Shown here: positions 32,614 to 41,600 of the stretch, piece after piece | How the letters are laid out: the number at the start of each line of letters is the position of its first letter | Numbering within the stretch: position 1 is the stretch's first letter | Origin: 20CM-2-55-15 sp964633285 | GTDB lineage: Bacteria; Acidobacteriota; Terriglobia; 20CM-2-55-15 | Length of the DNA stretch: 64,000 bases | Assembly: GCA_964633285.1 (NCBI GenBank) | Contig: CAZWGA010000007.1 | Location: forward strand, 1 to 64,000 | Direction of reading: 5' to 3' | Notes under the pieces: model-generated | The model's database searches: none | Told to the model about the DNA's origin: nothing | Seen by the model: the letters and a program-made list of their open reading frames with translations, nothing else | Program-made: the position numbers and the translations under genes

Positions 32614-34404
32614 ATGACGCGGATGAAAAACCTGAACGAAACTCGAAGACTGTTCATGTCGCACTTTGCCGGTATCGGACTGGGCGCCACGCTCGTCCCG
32701 GGAGTGCTGTGGGCGAGAATGCAGGACGCGGGTGCGCAAAGCATCACATTGGCGATGATCACCGATGCGTTAAAGGTGGCCGGGCTGGATAACTTCAGCG
32801 AACAAGAGCGGCAGGCAATGGCGCAGGCAGCCAATCGCAGCCTGACCGCCTATCAGGCGTTGCACGACCTGCACATTCCGAATGATGTGTCGCCACCTTT
32901 CCACTTCAGCCCCATCGTTCCCGGAATCGAAGTCAACAAAACGAAACTGCCGTTCCGCCTGAGCCGCGTACCGGGTGTGAAGCGGCCTGCCAATCTTGAA
33001 GAGGCGGCCTTCTGGCCGGTTCGTCATCTTGCGGAGTTGATCCGGACACGGCAGGTCACGTCGACGGCTTTGACAAAGATGTACCTCGATCGGCTCCACC
33101 GTTACGGCGGATCCGACAAGCTGAATTGCGTCGTCATGTGTCTCGATGATCTTGCGCTCGAGGAAGCGAAGAAAGCAGACACCGAAATTGCCGGCGGCCA
33201 CTACAAAGGGCCATTGCACGGCATTCCCTGGGGCGCAAAAGACATCATCTCAGTGAAGGGATACAAGACGACGTGGGGTTCGGCCGCTTACAAGGATCAG
33301 GTATTCGATTACGATGCCAGCGTCGTGGAACTGCTGCGCAACGCCGGCGCGGTGCTGGTTGCGAAGCTGGCCAGCGGCGAACTCGCTCAAGGCGACAACT
33401 GGTGGGGCGGCCAGACCAAAAATCCGTGGGACATGACGCAGGGATCGAGCGGCTCGTCTGCCGGCCCGGGCTCCGCGACGGCGGCAGGCCTTGTTGGGTT
33501 TTCGATTGGATCCGAAACCAGCGGCTCCATACTCAGCCCCTCCGCGCGCTGCGGCGTGACCGGATTGAGGCCGACATTCGGACGCATCAGCCGTTACGGG
33601 GTTATGGCGCTGTCGTGGACACAGGATCGGCTTGGACCGATGTGCCGTTATGCGGAAGATTGCGCCATCGTCATGCACGCCGTCTCAAAGCCCGATAATC
33701 GCGACATGAGTGTTTGCGATATTCCATTCAACTGGAATGCGCAGATCGATATCCGGAAGTTGCGGATCGGCTACATCAAGGAATCATTCGACGAAATCCA
33801 GAATCCCGCCACAAAGGCCATCGCTCAAAAAGTGCTCGACACGTTGACGTCGCTTGGCGTCTCCCGGTTTATTCCCCTCACGATTCCGGAATGGCCGTAC
33901 GACGGATCGGCGATCAACGTGGAGTCCGCTGTCTTCTTTGATGAACTCGTTCGTTCCGGCGGCGTCAGCCGGATGACGAATCCCGGACGCGCCACCGGTT
34001 TCAAGAATGCTCGACTTGTCCCCGCCGTGGAATACCTTCAATCTCAGCGCGCCCGAATGATGATGATGATGAAACTTGCGGAAGCCACGGTCGGCGTGGA
34101 TGTGTACCTTGTGGCCTCCGGGAATAATCCGGGAGGGGGAGGCGGCGGCAGAGGCGCGGCGCCTCCGGCTCCGAATCCAGCTCCGGCTACGCCTCCCACA
34201 CCGACACCGTGGGCGCGGCATTCAAACTTCGCAAACCTCGCTTGCTATCCGGCCGTGAATGTCGTCCCGGGATTCAGCGAAGCCGGAACGCCGCTCAGCA
34301 TGACGTTCTTTGCCCGGCCATTCGGTGAAAGTGAGTTACTGGCTGTCGCGAAGGCCTATCAGGATAAGTCCGGCCATCATCGCAAGCACCCGGCTTTGGC
34401 CTGA
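32614..34404 (+). CDS. exported amidase signature family protein
   Basis: A 596-residue amidase-signature enzyme. The Tat-like signal TRRLFMSHFAGIGLG directs export. The catalytic Ser-cisSer-Lys set is visible: lysine in GIPWGAKDII (about 208), the glycine/serine loop QGSSGSSAGPGSATAAG (about 276-292) and the nucleophile serine in SIGSETSGSI shortly after. It should hydrolyse an amide in the periplasm, substrate unknown. An unusual low-complexity insert (GGGGGGRGAAPPAPNPAPAT in part) near residue 510 separates the last helix from the core C-terminus. The gene ends 25 bp before the assembly gap. Confidence 0.88.
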   Translation: MTRMKNLNETRRLFMSHFAGIGLGATLVPGVLWARMQDAGAQSITLAMITDALKVAGLDNFSEQERQAMAQAANRSLTAYQALHDLHIPNDVSPPFHFSPIVPGIEVNKTKLPFRLSRVPGVKRPANLEEAAFWPVRHLAELIRTRQVTSTALTKMYLDRLHRYGGSDKLNCVVMCLDDLALEEAKKADTEIAGGHYKGPLHGIPWGAKDIISVKGYKTTWGSAAYKDQVFDYDASVVELLRNAGAVLVAKLASGELAQGDNWWGGQTKNPWDMTQGSSGSSAGPGSATAAGLVGFSIGSETSGSILSPSARCGVTGLRPTFGRISRYGVMALSWTQDRLGPMCRYAEDCAIVMHAVSKPDNRDMSVCDIPFNWNAQIDIRKLRIGYIKESFDEIQNPATKAIAQKVLDTLTSLGVSRFIPLTIPEWPYDGSAINVESAVFFDELVRSGGVSRMTNPGRATGFKNARLVPAVEYLQSQRARMMMMMKLAEATVGVDVYLVASGNNPGGGGGGRGAAPPAPNPAPATPPTPTPWARHSNFANLACYPAVNVVPGFSEAGTPLSMTFFARPFGESELLAVAKAYQDKSGHHRKHPALA

Positions 34405-34429
34405 TACCGGATACGATTGGACAAAGCCT

Positions 34430-34529
34430 NNNNNNNNNNNNNNNNNNNNNNNNNNNNNNNNNNNNNNNNNNNNNNNNNNNNNNNNNNNNNNNNNNNNNNN
34501 NNNNNNNNNNNNNNNNNNNNNNNNNNNNN
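34430..34529. other. assembly gap of 100 N
   Basis: A run of exactly 100 N, the conventional length for a gap of unknown size. The sequence on either side is not coding for a common gene: the amidase has ended and the outer-membrane barrel gene ends at 34551. The real distance and any gene in the gap are unknown, and linkage across it relies on scaffolding. Confidence 0.98.
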
Positions 34530-34550
34530 CCTTTGCGCGTGAGCAATTTT

Positions 34551-35153
34551 TCAGAACCGGAAAAAGAATCCGGCGGACGGCTGCGCCAGGTGCGTGATTC
34601 GGTCGAGGTTCAAACGATTGAATGTAAAATCGGGCGTCTTGTACACGAGACCGCGATATTCGGTGCGAATGCCGAAATTATGCGTGACGTCGAAGTTGAA
34701 GCCGCCACCGTAGACAAAAGCTCCTTTGGTCTGCCTGCCGGCGCCGCCCGGCTGCGGGTCCCCTGCGGGATCGAAAACAAGCGCTCCTCCACCCGCGAGG
34801 GCATAAGGCCGCACGTTCCGAACGCGGACGGGAATATGCAGGACGAATGATCCTGTGAGTTCGTGAATGTCCGCCCGAATCGACGATGCCCCGAACGATC
34901 CAAAATAGTTTTGCGTATTCCGCGAGTAGCCGTAATTGCCTTCGGCTCCCGCCCAGTTATTGAACTGATAGGAATATCCAACCAGCAGGCCGCCCGACCG
35001 GGTTGCGCCGTGTGTGGTGGAGTCTGATGTTGAATCTCTGGTAATCAATGCGGTCCCCTGAAAAGTCACTTGCGATGGTTGTTCCGCCTGCGCCATGACT
35101 GTGGTTGAAAAAATCAGAAAGGCCGCTGCCGTTGCAAAAAAAGTTTTTTTCAT
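34551..35153 (-). CDS. outer-membrane beta-barrel protein, sigma-54 controlled
   Basis: A 200-residue protein with signal peptide (1-21, VMAQAE) and an eight-stranded OmpA/OmpW-like barrel pattern: alternating hydrophobic strands (GGLLVGYSYQFNNWAGAEG, RPYALAGGGALVF, GAFVYGGGFNFDVTHNFGIR) and a terminal phenylalanine strand SAGFFFRF that serves as the BAM signal. The ATG at 35153 follows AAGGAG. A -24/-12 promoter lies at 35186-35202 and a palindrome at 35252-35271, shared with the RND operon at 37.3 kb, so it is probably a second target of the activator encoded at 35.6-37.2 kb. Confidence 0.85.
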   Translation of the reverse strand: MKKTFFATAAAFLIFSTTVMAQAEQPSQVTFQGTALITRDSTSDSTTHGATRSGGLLVGYSYQFNNWAGAEGNYGYSRNTQNYFGSFGASSIRADIHELTGSFVLHIPVRVRNVRPYALAGGGALVFDPAGDPQPGGAGRQTKGAFVYGGGFNFDVTHNFGIRTEYRGLVYKTPDFTFNRLNLDRITHLAQPSAGFFFRF

Positions 35154-35185
35154 TTTGTGAGTTCTCCTTTTCACCTGTCCGGAAA

Positions 35186-35202
35186 TGCAACGGATGGGCC
35201 AA
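35186..35202 (-). promoter_or_regulatory. sigma-54 promoter of the outer-membrane barrel gene
   Basis: On the minus strand, TTGGCCCATCCGTTGCA has GG and GC separated by exactly 10 nt, the sigma-54 -24/-12 rule. The preceding TTAACGA extends the element identically to the second sigma-54 promoter at 37345. The expected start near 35175 leaves about 22 nt of leader, including AAGGAG. Confidence 0.85.
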
Positions 35203-35251
35203 TCGTTAAATCGTTGATATGCGTGTGAAGCAGGTGAATCTTGCTGCGTAG

Positions 35252-35271
35252 CTCACGAAACGTTTCGCGAA
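35252..35271. promoter_or_regulatory. upstream activator palindrome for barrel gene
   Basis: CTCACGAAACGTTTCGCGAA is 17/20 identical to the palindrome at 37275-37294. Its centre is about 75 bp upstream of the -12 GC of the barrel promoter. A further TTCGCGAA lies at 35283-35290. These are the likely binding sites of the Fis-type HTH of the nearby sigma-54 activator. Confidence 0.75.
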
Positions 35272-35296
35272 AACGCGGAGAATTCGCGAAGTTCTG

Positions 35297-35590
35297 TTAT
35301 TTCGTGGGGTCGCCGGAAGAACCGCAGAGCCGTTCCTGCTGGATCCAGCGGATCACATAGGAAGGACAGTTTTCGATAACGATGTTTTTCGATTTTGCCG
35401 CGCATAGAAAGACCATCGCCTCGCGGTCCACGAATGTCACATTCGCAAGGTCGATCGACTTTGTTTGAGACGCGGTACTCTCGTCGGCAAGCAGGCGTTC
35501 CACTTCAGGCAAATACTCTTTCGTGAGTTGCCCGCATAAACGCACTTTGAGGGAGTTTTCGTTTTCTCGAGTTGGACTGATCTTCAACAC
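35297..35590 (-). CDS. small STAS-like protein
   Basis: A 97-residue protein whose pattern resembles a STAS domain: L-K-V-R-L-C-G-Q-L-T-K-E-Y at the start, then S-I-D-L-A-N-V-T-F-V-D-R-E-A-M-V-F-L, matching the anti-anti-sigma strand-loop-helix, and a last helix. The serine phosphorylated in SpoIIAA is replaced by arginine (D-R-E-A), so it would not be regulated in that way. The start is GTG, without a clear ribosome binding site. It lies 52 bp downstream of the sigma-54 activator on the same strand and may modulate it. Confidence 0.68.
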   Translation of the reverse strand: MLKISPTRENENSLKVRLCGQLTKEYLPEVERLLADESTASQTKSIDLANVTFVDREAMVFLCAAKSKNIVIENCPSYVIRWIQQERLCGSSGDPTK

Positions 35591-35642
35591 AATTTTTATG
35601 TCCTATCGTACCTGTCTATGCAAGTCCAGGGCCACGGGCTCC

Positions 35643-37232
35643 TTAAGGTCTCGCGCGGAATTGATGTTTATTGATCTTGAGCGCTTTAATGCGCGACTCC
35701 AACGTGGACGCAGGTATTCCCAATTTCGCAGCCGCGCCGTCCGGACCGGAGATGCGGCCGCGCGTTTCCATCAGCACGGCTTCAATCTCAGCCTGCTGGC
35801 CGCGAGAACCGGAAGGCTTCAAAGCCGGCGATTCCACAGCATTGCCGGAATCCGGAAGTGTTCCCGGCTCCAGGCGAAACACATCACTATCCGCGAGAAT
35901 CACGCCGCGCTCGATGACATTCTGCAGCTCGCGAATATTGCCCGGCCACCAATAATGCTGCATCGCATCCAGAGTGCGCCGATCGACCTGGTGAATGCGT
36001 TTTCCCATCCGTGTCGCAAAACGCGAGATGAAATAGTCCACGAGAATCGGGATATCGTCGCCTCGTTCCTTCAGCGACGGAGAGTGTATGGGAAACACAT
36101 TCAACCGGTAATAAAGATCGGCGCGAAAGCGCCCTTCATTCACCTCGCGCTGCAGATCGCGGTTCGTCGCCGTAATGACGCGAACATCCGCATGAATCGT
36201 CCGGTTGCCGCCAACGCGCTCGAATTCCTTTTCCTGCAGTACACGCAGCAACGCGATTTGTATCTCCGGCGTGAGTTCCCCGATCTCATCGAGAAAAATC
36301 GTCCCCCCGTTAGCCGCTTCGAATCTGCCAATGCGCTGCTGCAATGCTCCTGTGAACGCACCCTTCTCGTGGCCAAACAACTCGCTTCCGATGAGCTCCG
36401 ACGGCAGCGCCGCACAATTGACTTTCACCAGAGCTCGCCCGGACCTTAATGACCGCCGGTGAATGGCATGTGCGATGAGCTCTTTTCCGGTTCCGGTTTC
36501 TCCCGTGATCAACACAGTGGAGTCCGTGGGCGCAACACGATTAATAGACGTCAGGACTTTCCGCAACGACTCCGATGAGCCAACGATCTCTTCGAAAATC
36601 GACGTCTGAACGATTTCGTCCTGCAGCAGGCGATTTTCCGCCTGAAGTTGTTCCTTCAGCGCGTTGATTTCTTCGAATGCCAGCGCGTTCGACACAGCGA
36701 TCGATACAATCTCCGAAACGTCCTGAAGCAATTGAACCTCGCCCTGATCGAAATTGTGCTGCTCGAACGAAACGAAATCGACCGCGCCCAACAGCGCTCC
36801 GCGTTTCATTAATGGGAGCGAGACATAACTGCGGATGCCGTACAGCAGCATCTTTTCGTCGAGAGGAAACCGTTTTTCCAAAGCAAGATCGGTACAGACA
36901 TAGGGCTCCAGCGTGGAAGCAACAGCGCTGATGTGATGATCCTTCAAACGCGTTTTGGTGGGGTTCGGCTTCGTGTGAGCCGAGGCCGCAGCGCGCTCGA
37001 GCACGCTTTCCACGGATTCGCCCGGACGCCGGCCGACGCGTTCAAGATGCAGCGAGTGCAGCCGGGCGTATTCACCTTCAATAACGGACACGCCGATCGC
37101 ATCAAAACGGATCGTCGGCTTGAGCGCGACGATCAACGCCTCCAGAACCTCAGCCAGATCCAAATGGCTGCTCGCAGCCTTCGCGACATCAAGGATGAGC
37201 TGTGCACTCGATTGAATGGCGTATCGCACCAT
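35643..37232 (-). CDS. GAF-AAA+-Fis sigma-54-dependent activator
   Basis: A 529-residue enhancer-binding protein. An N-terminal GAF domain (about 10-185, RFDAIGVSVIEGEYARL) senses a ligand. The AAA+ domain (about 215-450) has Walker A GETGTGKE, the sigma-54 contact loop GAFTGA and Walker B GGTIFLDEIG. The C-terminal helix-turn-helix is Fis-like (AAAKLGIPASTLESRIKALKI). The domain order matches NorR/FhlA-type regulators. It should activate -24/-12 promoters, and the only two seen in this window flank it, at the RND operon and the outer-membrane barrel. The ATG at 37232 is preferred to a GTG five codons upstream. Confidence 0.92.
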   Translation of the reverse strand: MVRYAIQSSAQLILDVAKAASSHLDLAEVLEALIVALKPTIRFDAIGVSVIEGEYARLHSLHLERVGRRPGESVESVLERAAASAHTKPNPTKTRLKDHHISAVASTLEPYVCTDLALEKRFPLDEKMLLYGIRSYVSLPLMKRGALLGAVDFVSFEQHNFDQGEVQLLQDVSEIVSIAVSNALAFEEINALKEQLQAENRLLQDEIVQTSIFEEIVGSSESLRKVLTSINRVAPTDSTVLITGETGTGKELIAHAIHRRSLRSGRALVKVNCAALPSELIGSELFGHEKGAFTGALQQRIGRFEAANGGTIFLDEIGELTPEIQIALLRVLQEKEFERVGGNRTIHADVRVITATNRDLQREVNEGRFRADLYYRLNVFPIHSPSLKERGDDIPILVDYFISRFATRMGKRIHQVDRRTLDAMQHYWWPGNIRELQNVIERGVILADSDVFRLEPGTLPDSGNAVESPALKPSGSRGQQAEIEAVLMETRGRISGPDGAAAKLGIPASTLESRIKALKINKHQFRARP

Positions 37233-37254
37233 CGGCAAGAGTAACACGCCTCAA

Positions 37255-37294
37255 TTTCGCGAGTTCTTCGCGATTTCGCGAAACGTCTCGCGAA
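37255..37294. promoter_or_regulatory. upstream activator palindromes for RND operon
   Basis: TTCGCGAAACGTCTCGCGAA at 37275-37294 is a 20-bp palindrome with one mismatched pair, 17/20 identical to the site upstream of the barrel gene. The core TCGCGA occurs four times in 37257-37293. The centre is about 75 bp upstream of the -12 GC of the sigma-54 promoter at 37345. It also lies immediately upstream of the activator gene, so it may autoregulate. Confidence 0.75.
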
Positions 37295-37344
37295 CCCGCA
37301 TCGTGAATCAACTGCATCGCTGCACGAATTCAACAAGTTAACGA

Positions 37345-37361
37345 TTGGCAGAGGGTTTGCA
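37345..37361 (+). promoter_or_regulatory. sigma-54 promoter of the RND efflux operon
   Basis: TTGGCAGAGGGTTTGCA has GG at 37347-37348 and GC at 37359-37360, with the exact 10-nt spacing of a sigma-54 promoter. The preceding TTAACGA is the same as at the barrel gene. A start near 37372 leaves a short leader with GGAGG at 37377-37381 before the ATG at 37390. Confidence 0.88.
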
Positions 37362-37389
37362 ATTCTTCGGTGCCATGGAGGAATTATCA

Positions 37390-38655
37390 ATGTCACGTTT
37401 AGTCATCGCGATATTCATTGCAGCGTCTCTCGTGCTTACCGGTTGCACGGCTCGTGCAGGCGTATCCCATGCCGCTTCATTGCCTCCCGCTCCGGAGGTC
37501 TCCGTAGTGACCGCCGCCGCTGAGAATGTTCCGATTTATGCGGAGTACGCAGCCCAGACATTTGCCCGTGACATGGTCGAAGTGCGCGGCCGGGTCGATG
37601 GCTACATCGAGAAGCGTCTGTTCGAAACAGGTTCTGATGTAAGGGCAGGACAGCCGCTGTACGTTCTCGACCTCCGGCCATATGAAGCGGACGTTCAAAA
37701 GTTGCGCGGCGAGCTTTCGCAGAGTGAAGCGACGAAGGAATTCGCGTCGAAGCAGGTTGCTCTGCTTCAGGCCGAAGCCGATCTTGCTCAGGCTGAAGCG
37801 AATCTGCTCAAGGCGCATCAGGACGTCGATCGGCTCCGCCCTCTGGTAAAAGAACAGGCGGCGCCGCAGCAGGATCTCGACAATTCCATCGCCGCGCTTC
37901 AAGCGAATCAGGCAAACGTCCGGGCGAAGCAGGCTGCGGTCCAGCAGGCGCGGCTTTCCACGAAAGCACAGATCGAAACCACCGCGGCGCAGGTCGAATC
38001 ACAAAAAGCCGGACTGCGCTCCGCGGAACTCAATCTCGAATATGCGACAATTCGCGCGCCGATCAGCGGCCGCATCGGCGACAGTCTCGTCCAGGCCGGC
38101 GGTCTTGTCACCCGCACGTCGTCGCAGCCTTTAACCACCATCGTCCCGCTCGATGTCATCTGGGTTCGATTCAAACTGAGCGAGACCGAATACTTCAAAT
38201 ACGAAGAACGAAAAGCAGCGGCACGCCGGCAAACGATTCCGCTTCAACTGGTGCTCGCCGACGGCGAGATCTATCCGCATCCGGGACGCGTCGAGAACAC
38301 CGTCAACCAGGTCGACTCGAGGACAGGAACCATCGAAGTCCAGGCGTCTTTTCCCAATCCCGAACGCACGCTTCTCCCCGGCCAGTTCGGGCGCGTGCGC
38401 ATGTGGATCGAAGATCGAAGCAACGCGATCCTCATTCCGCAGAGAGCGGTTCAGGATCTTCAGGGACTTCAATCGGTCCTCGTCGTCGGGCCTGAGGACA
38501 AGATTCAGGCGCGCACGATCGCGACAGCCGAACGCGTGGGTGAACGATGGATCGTCACGAAAGGACTTGAGGCCGGCGACCGCATCGTTGTCGAAGGCAT
38601 TCAGAAAGCGATGCCGGGTAGTGTTGTGAACCCCAAACCATACGAGGCAAGGTAA
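37390..38655 (+). CDS. RND efflux periplasmic adaptor lipoprotein
   Basis: A 421-residue membrane fusion protein of the MexA/AcrA family. The lipobox LVLTGC places the acylated cysteine at residue 19. A biotinyl-lipoyl half (IEKRLFETGSDVRAGQPLYV), a long alpha-hairpin (about 95-205, alanine-, glutamine- and lysine-rich), the second lipoyl half (YATIRAPISGRIGDSLVQAG), a beta-barrel and the membrane-proximal domain follow in order. It connects the inner-membrane pump to the outer-membrane factor. Its TAA stop overlaps the ATG of the next gene by one nucleotide. Expression is probably under sigma-54 control. Confidence 0.94.
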   Translation: MSRLVIAIFIAASLVLTGCTARAGVSHAASLPPAPEVSVVTAAAENVPIYAEYAAQTFARDMVEVRGRVDGYIEKRLFETGSDVRAGQPLYVLDLRPYEADVQKLRGELSQSEATKEFASKQVALLQAEADLAQAEANLLKAHQDVDRLRPLVKEQAAPQQDLDNSIAALQANQANVRAKQAAVQQARLSTKAQIETTAAQVESQKAGLRSAELNLEYATIRAPISGRIGDSLVQAGGLVTRTSSQPLTTIVPLDVIWVRFKLSETEYFKYEERKAAARRQTIPLQLVLADGEIYPHPGRVENTVNQVDSRTGTIEVQASFPNPERTLLPGQFGRVRMWIEDRSNAILIPQRAVQDLQGLQSVLVVGPEDKIQARTIATAERVGERWIVTKGLEAGDRIVVEGIQKAMPGSVVNPKPYEAR

Positions 38656-41600
38656 TGGCCAGATTCTTTATCGATCGTCCGATTTTCGCAATTGTGATCG
38701 CAGTTGTGATCGTCATTCTGGGAGGCGTTGCGGTAAGAAACCTTCCCATTGCAACATATCCCGAACTCGTACCGCCGGTCGTGCAAGTAGTGGCGAGTTA
38801 TCGCGGCGGCAATTCGCTCGACCTCGAAAAAACGGTGGCGCAGCCAATCGAACAGCAATTGACCGGACTTGACGGCATGCTGTATTTCTTCTCGAAGAGC
38901 TCGAATGACGGCGTGTTGACCATCGATGTGACGTTTGAGCTTGGCACCGACATCGACCTTGCAACTGTCAAAACACAAAACAAGGTCAACGTGGCATTCC
39001 CGTCACTGCCGCCGGAAGTCCAGCGTGTCGGCGTTACGGTGAAGAAAGTGTCGTCCGCGTTTCTGCTCGCAATCGGAATCTCCGCCAACGATGATCGATA
39101 CGATTCTCTTTTCCTCAGCAATTACGCAACGATCAATCTCGTTGACAAAATCGGCAGCATTCCCGGCGTCGGAGACGCGCGACTCGCGGCAACCGAAGAT
39201 TACGGCATGCGTGTCTGGATCAATCCCGACAAAATGGCGAAGCTCGGATTGACCGCAACCGATATCAGCCACGCCATCCAGTCCCAGAACCGGCAAAATC
39301 CCGCCGGTACTCTCGGCCAGGCGCCGACGCCGGCCGGCACGGATTACCAGTATCCGGTAACGGCGGCAGGCCGCCTCCTCGAACCCAGCCAGTTCTCCGG
39401 CATTATTTTGCGAGCGGAGCCGGACGGTTCTCTGCTTCGGCTTCGCGACATCGGCCGCGTTGAGCTTGGCGCGCAGGATTACAAATCGTTCAGCCGGATT
39501 TCGAAAAAACCCGCGGCACTGATCATTGTCTACTTATCGCCTGGCGCGAATGCCGTCGATACAGCGGATCGCGTGCGCTCGTTTATGGAAGACGCGAAAA
39601 AGAATTTCCCTGCGGGCATCGAATACAAAGTCGGCTATGACGCCACAAAATTCGTCCGCGCGGCGATCACGGAAGTCCGCGACACGCTCTTTATCGCGAT
39701 TGCGCTGGTGATCCTTGTTGTCTTTGTATTTCTGCAAAACTGGCGCGCGACGTTGATTCCATTGCTGACGGTTCCTGTCGCGATCGTGGGAACGTTTGCG
39801 TTATTCCCGCTGCTGGGATTCTCGATCAACATGACGAGCATGTTCGGCCTTGTTCTGGCGATCGGCATCGTCGTCGATGATGCGATCGTTGTGGTCGAGG
39901 CTGTTCAACACAAGATCGATCACGGTATGAATCCGCGTGAAGCAACGATCGAAGCGATGCGCGAAGTTTCGGGGCCTGTCGTCGCGATTGCGCTGATTCT
40001 CAGCGCCGTCTTCGTTCCCGTGTCGTTCCTTGGCGGGATCAGCGGACAGATCTACCGGCAGTTCGCGCTGACGATTGCGGTGTCGGTATTGATATCTGCG
40101 TTCAGCGCGCTTTCTCTGAGTCCCGCACTCAGCGCACTGCTTCTCCGTCCCGCCAGGACAACCCGCGGACCGCTTGGCCGGTTCTTCGGCTGGTTCAATC
40201 GAGGTTTTGAATGGTCGACGCGGCGATACCTGGCCGGTGTTCGTACGTTCATTCGAAGATCGGCTCTGGCGCTCGCCGCTCTTGCAGCGTTTTATTTCGT
40301 CACCGGCGGCATGTTCAAAGCCGCGCCGGGTGGTTTCCTTCCCGACGAGGATCAGGGCGTCGTATTCGTCGTCGTCCGGCTGCCCGATGGCGCGTCGCTC
40401 GAACGCAACGACAAGATCACCACGGAAGCGGAAAACGCAGTCCTGTCGATACCCGGCGTCGAGGACACGGTGGTGTTTGGAGGTCTCGATATCACCACAC
40501 GCACCAACAGCTCGAACGTTTCCACCATCATCGCCGTGCTGAAACCATGGGAAGAGCGAAAATCACAGGATCTGCAGTTCGCCGGCATCCTGCGCCGGAT
40601 CAATATGAGCGTGAGCCGGATTCAGGGCGCCTTCGCTTTTGCCTTCGGATTGCCGCCTATTCTTGGCCTGGGAACATCGGGTGGTTTCGAATTCATGGTC
40701 GAGGACAGGACCGGCGGAGATGTGAACAAACTCGCGGAAGCCGCTCAGGCTGTGGCCGGCGCCGCCCGGACAGAGCCGGCACTCGGCCCGGTGGCAAACA
40801 TTTTTCGAGTGGCGGTTCCCGGCTATCAGGTCAAGCTCGACAACGAAAAGACGCAGACACTCGGCATTCCGACAACCGATGTTTACGACGAGCTTCAGAC
40901 TTTTCTCGGCGGCCTTTACATCAACGACTTTAACCGCTTCGGCCGGACATGGCGCGTGATCATGCAGGCGGAACCCGAATATCGCCGGAATCCCGACGCC
41001 GTCAATCGCTTCTACGTTCGAACCGCAAACAACGACATGGTGCCGTTAAGCACGCTTGTAACGATGCACGCGACAAGCGGCCCGGATGTTGTCTACAGAT
41101 TCAATCGTTATCGCGCGGCCGAATTGATTGGACAGACTGCGCCGGGTTTCAGTTCCGGCCAGTCCGCCGCAGCAATGGAGCGAATCGCGAAAGCGAACCT
41201 GCCCGCCGGTTTCGGTTATGAATGGACCGGCACCGTCTTTCAGCAAAAGCTGTCCGAGGGCAAGGAAGCTTTCATTTTCGGTTTTGCCGCGGTACTCGTA
41301 TTCCTGTTTCTGGCGGCACAGTACGAAAGCTGGTCCATTCCTTTCGCTGTCGTGCTGGCCGTGCCGCTCGGCGTATTCGGCGCGCTCGTGGGGATCTTCG
41401 TCCGGTCTTATGCGTACGATGTTTATACGCAGATCGGAATTGTCACGCTGATCGGCCTGGCATCGAAAAACGCAATTCTGATCGTCGAATATGCGCGGCT
41501 TCGCCATCAAAGCGGAATGTCGATCGTGAAGGCGGCGCTGGCGGCCGCGCAACTGCGATTGAGGCCGATCGTTATGACATCCCTGGCATTCATACTGGGA

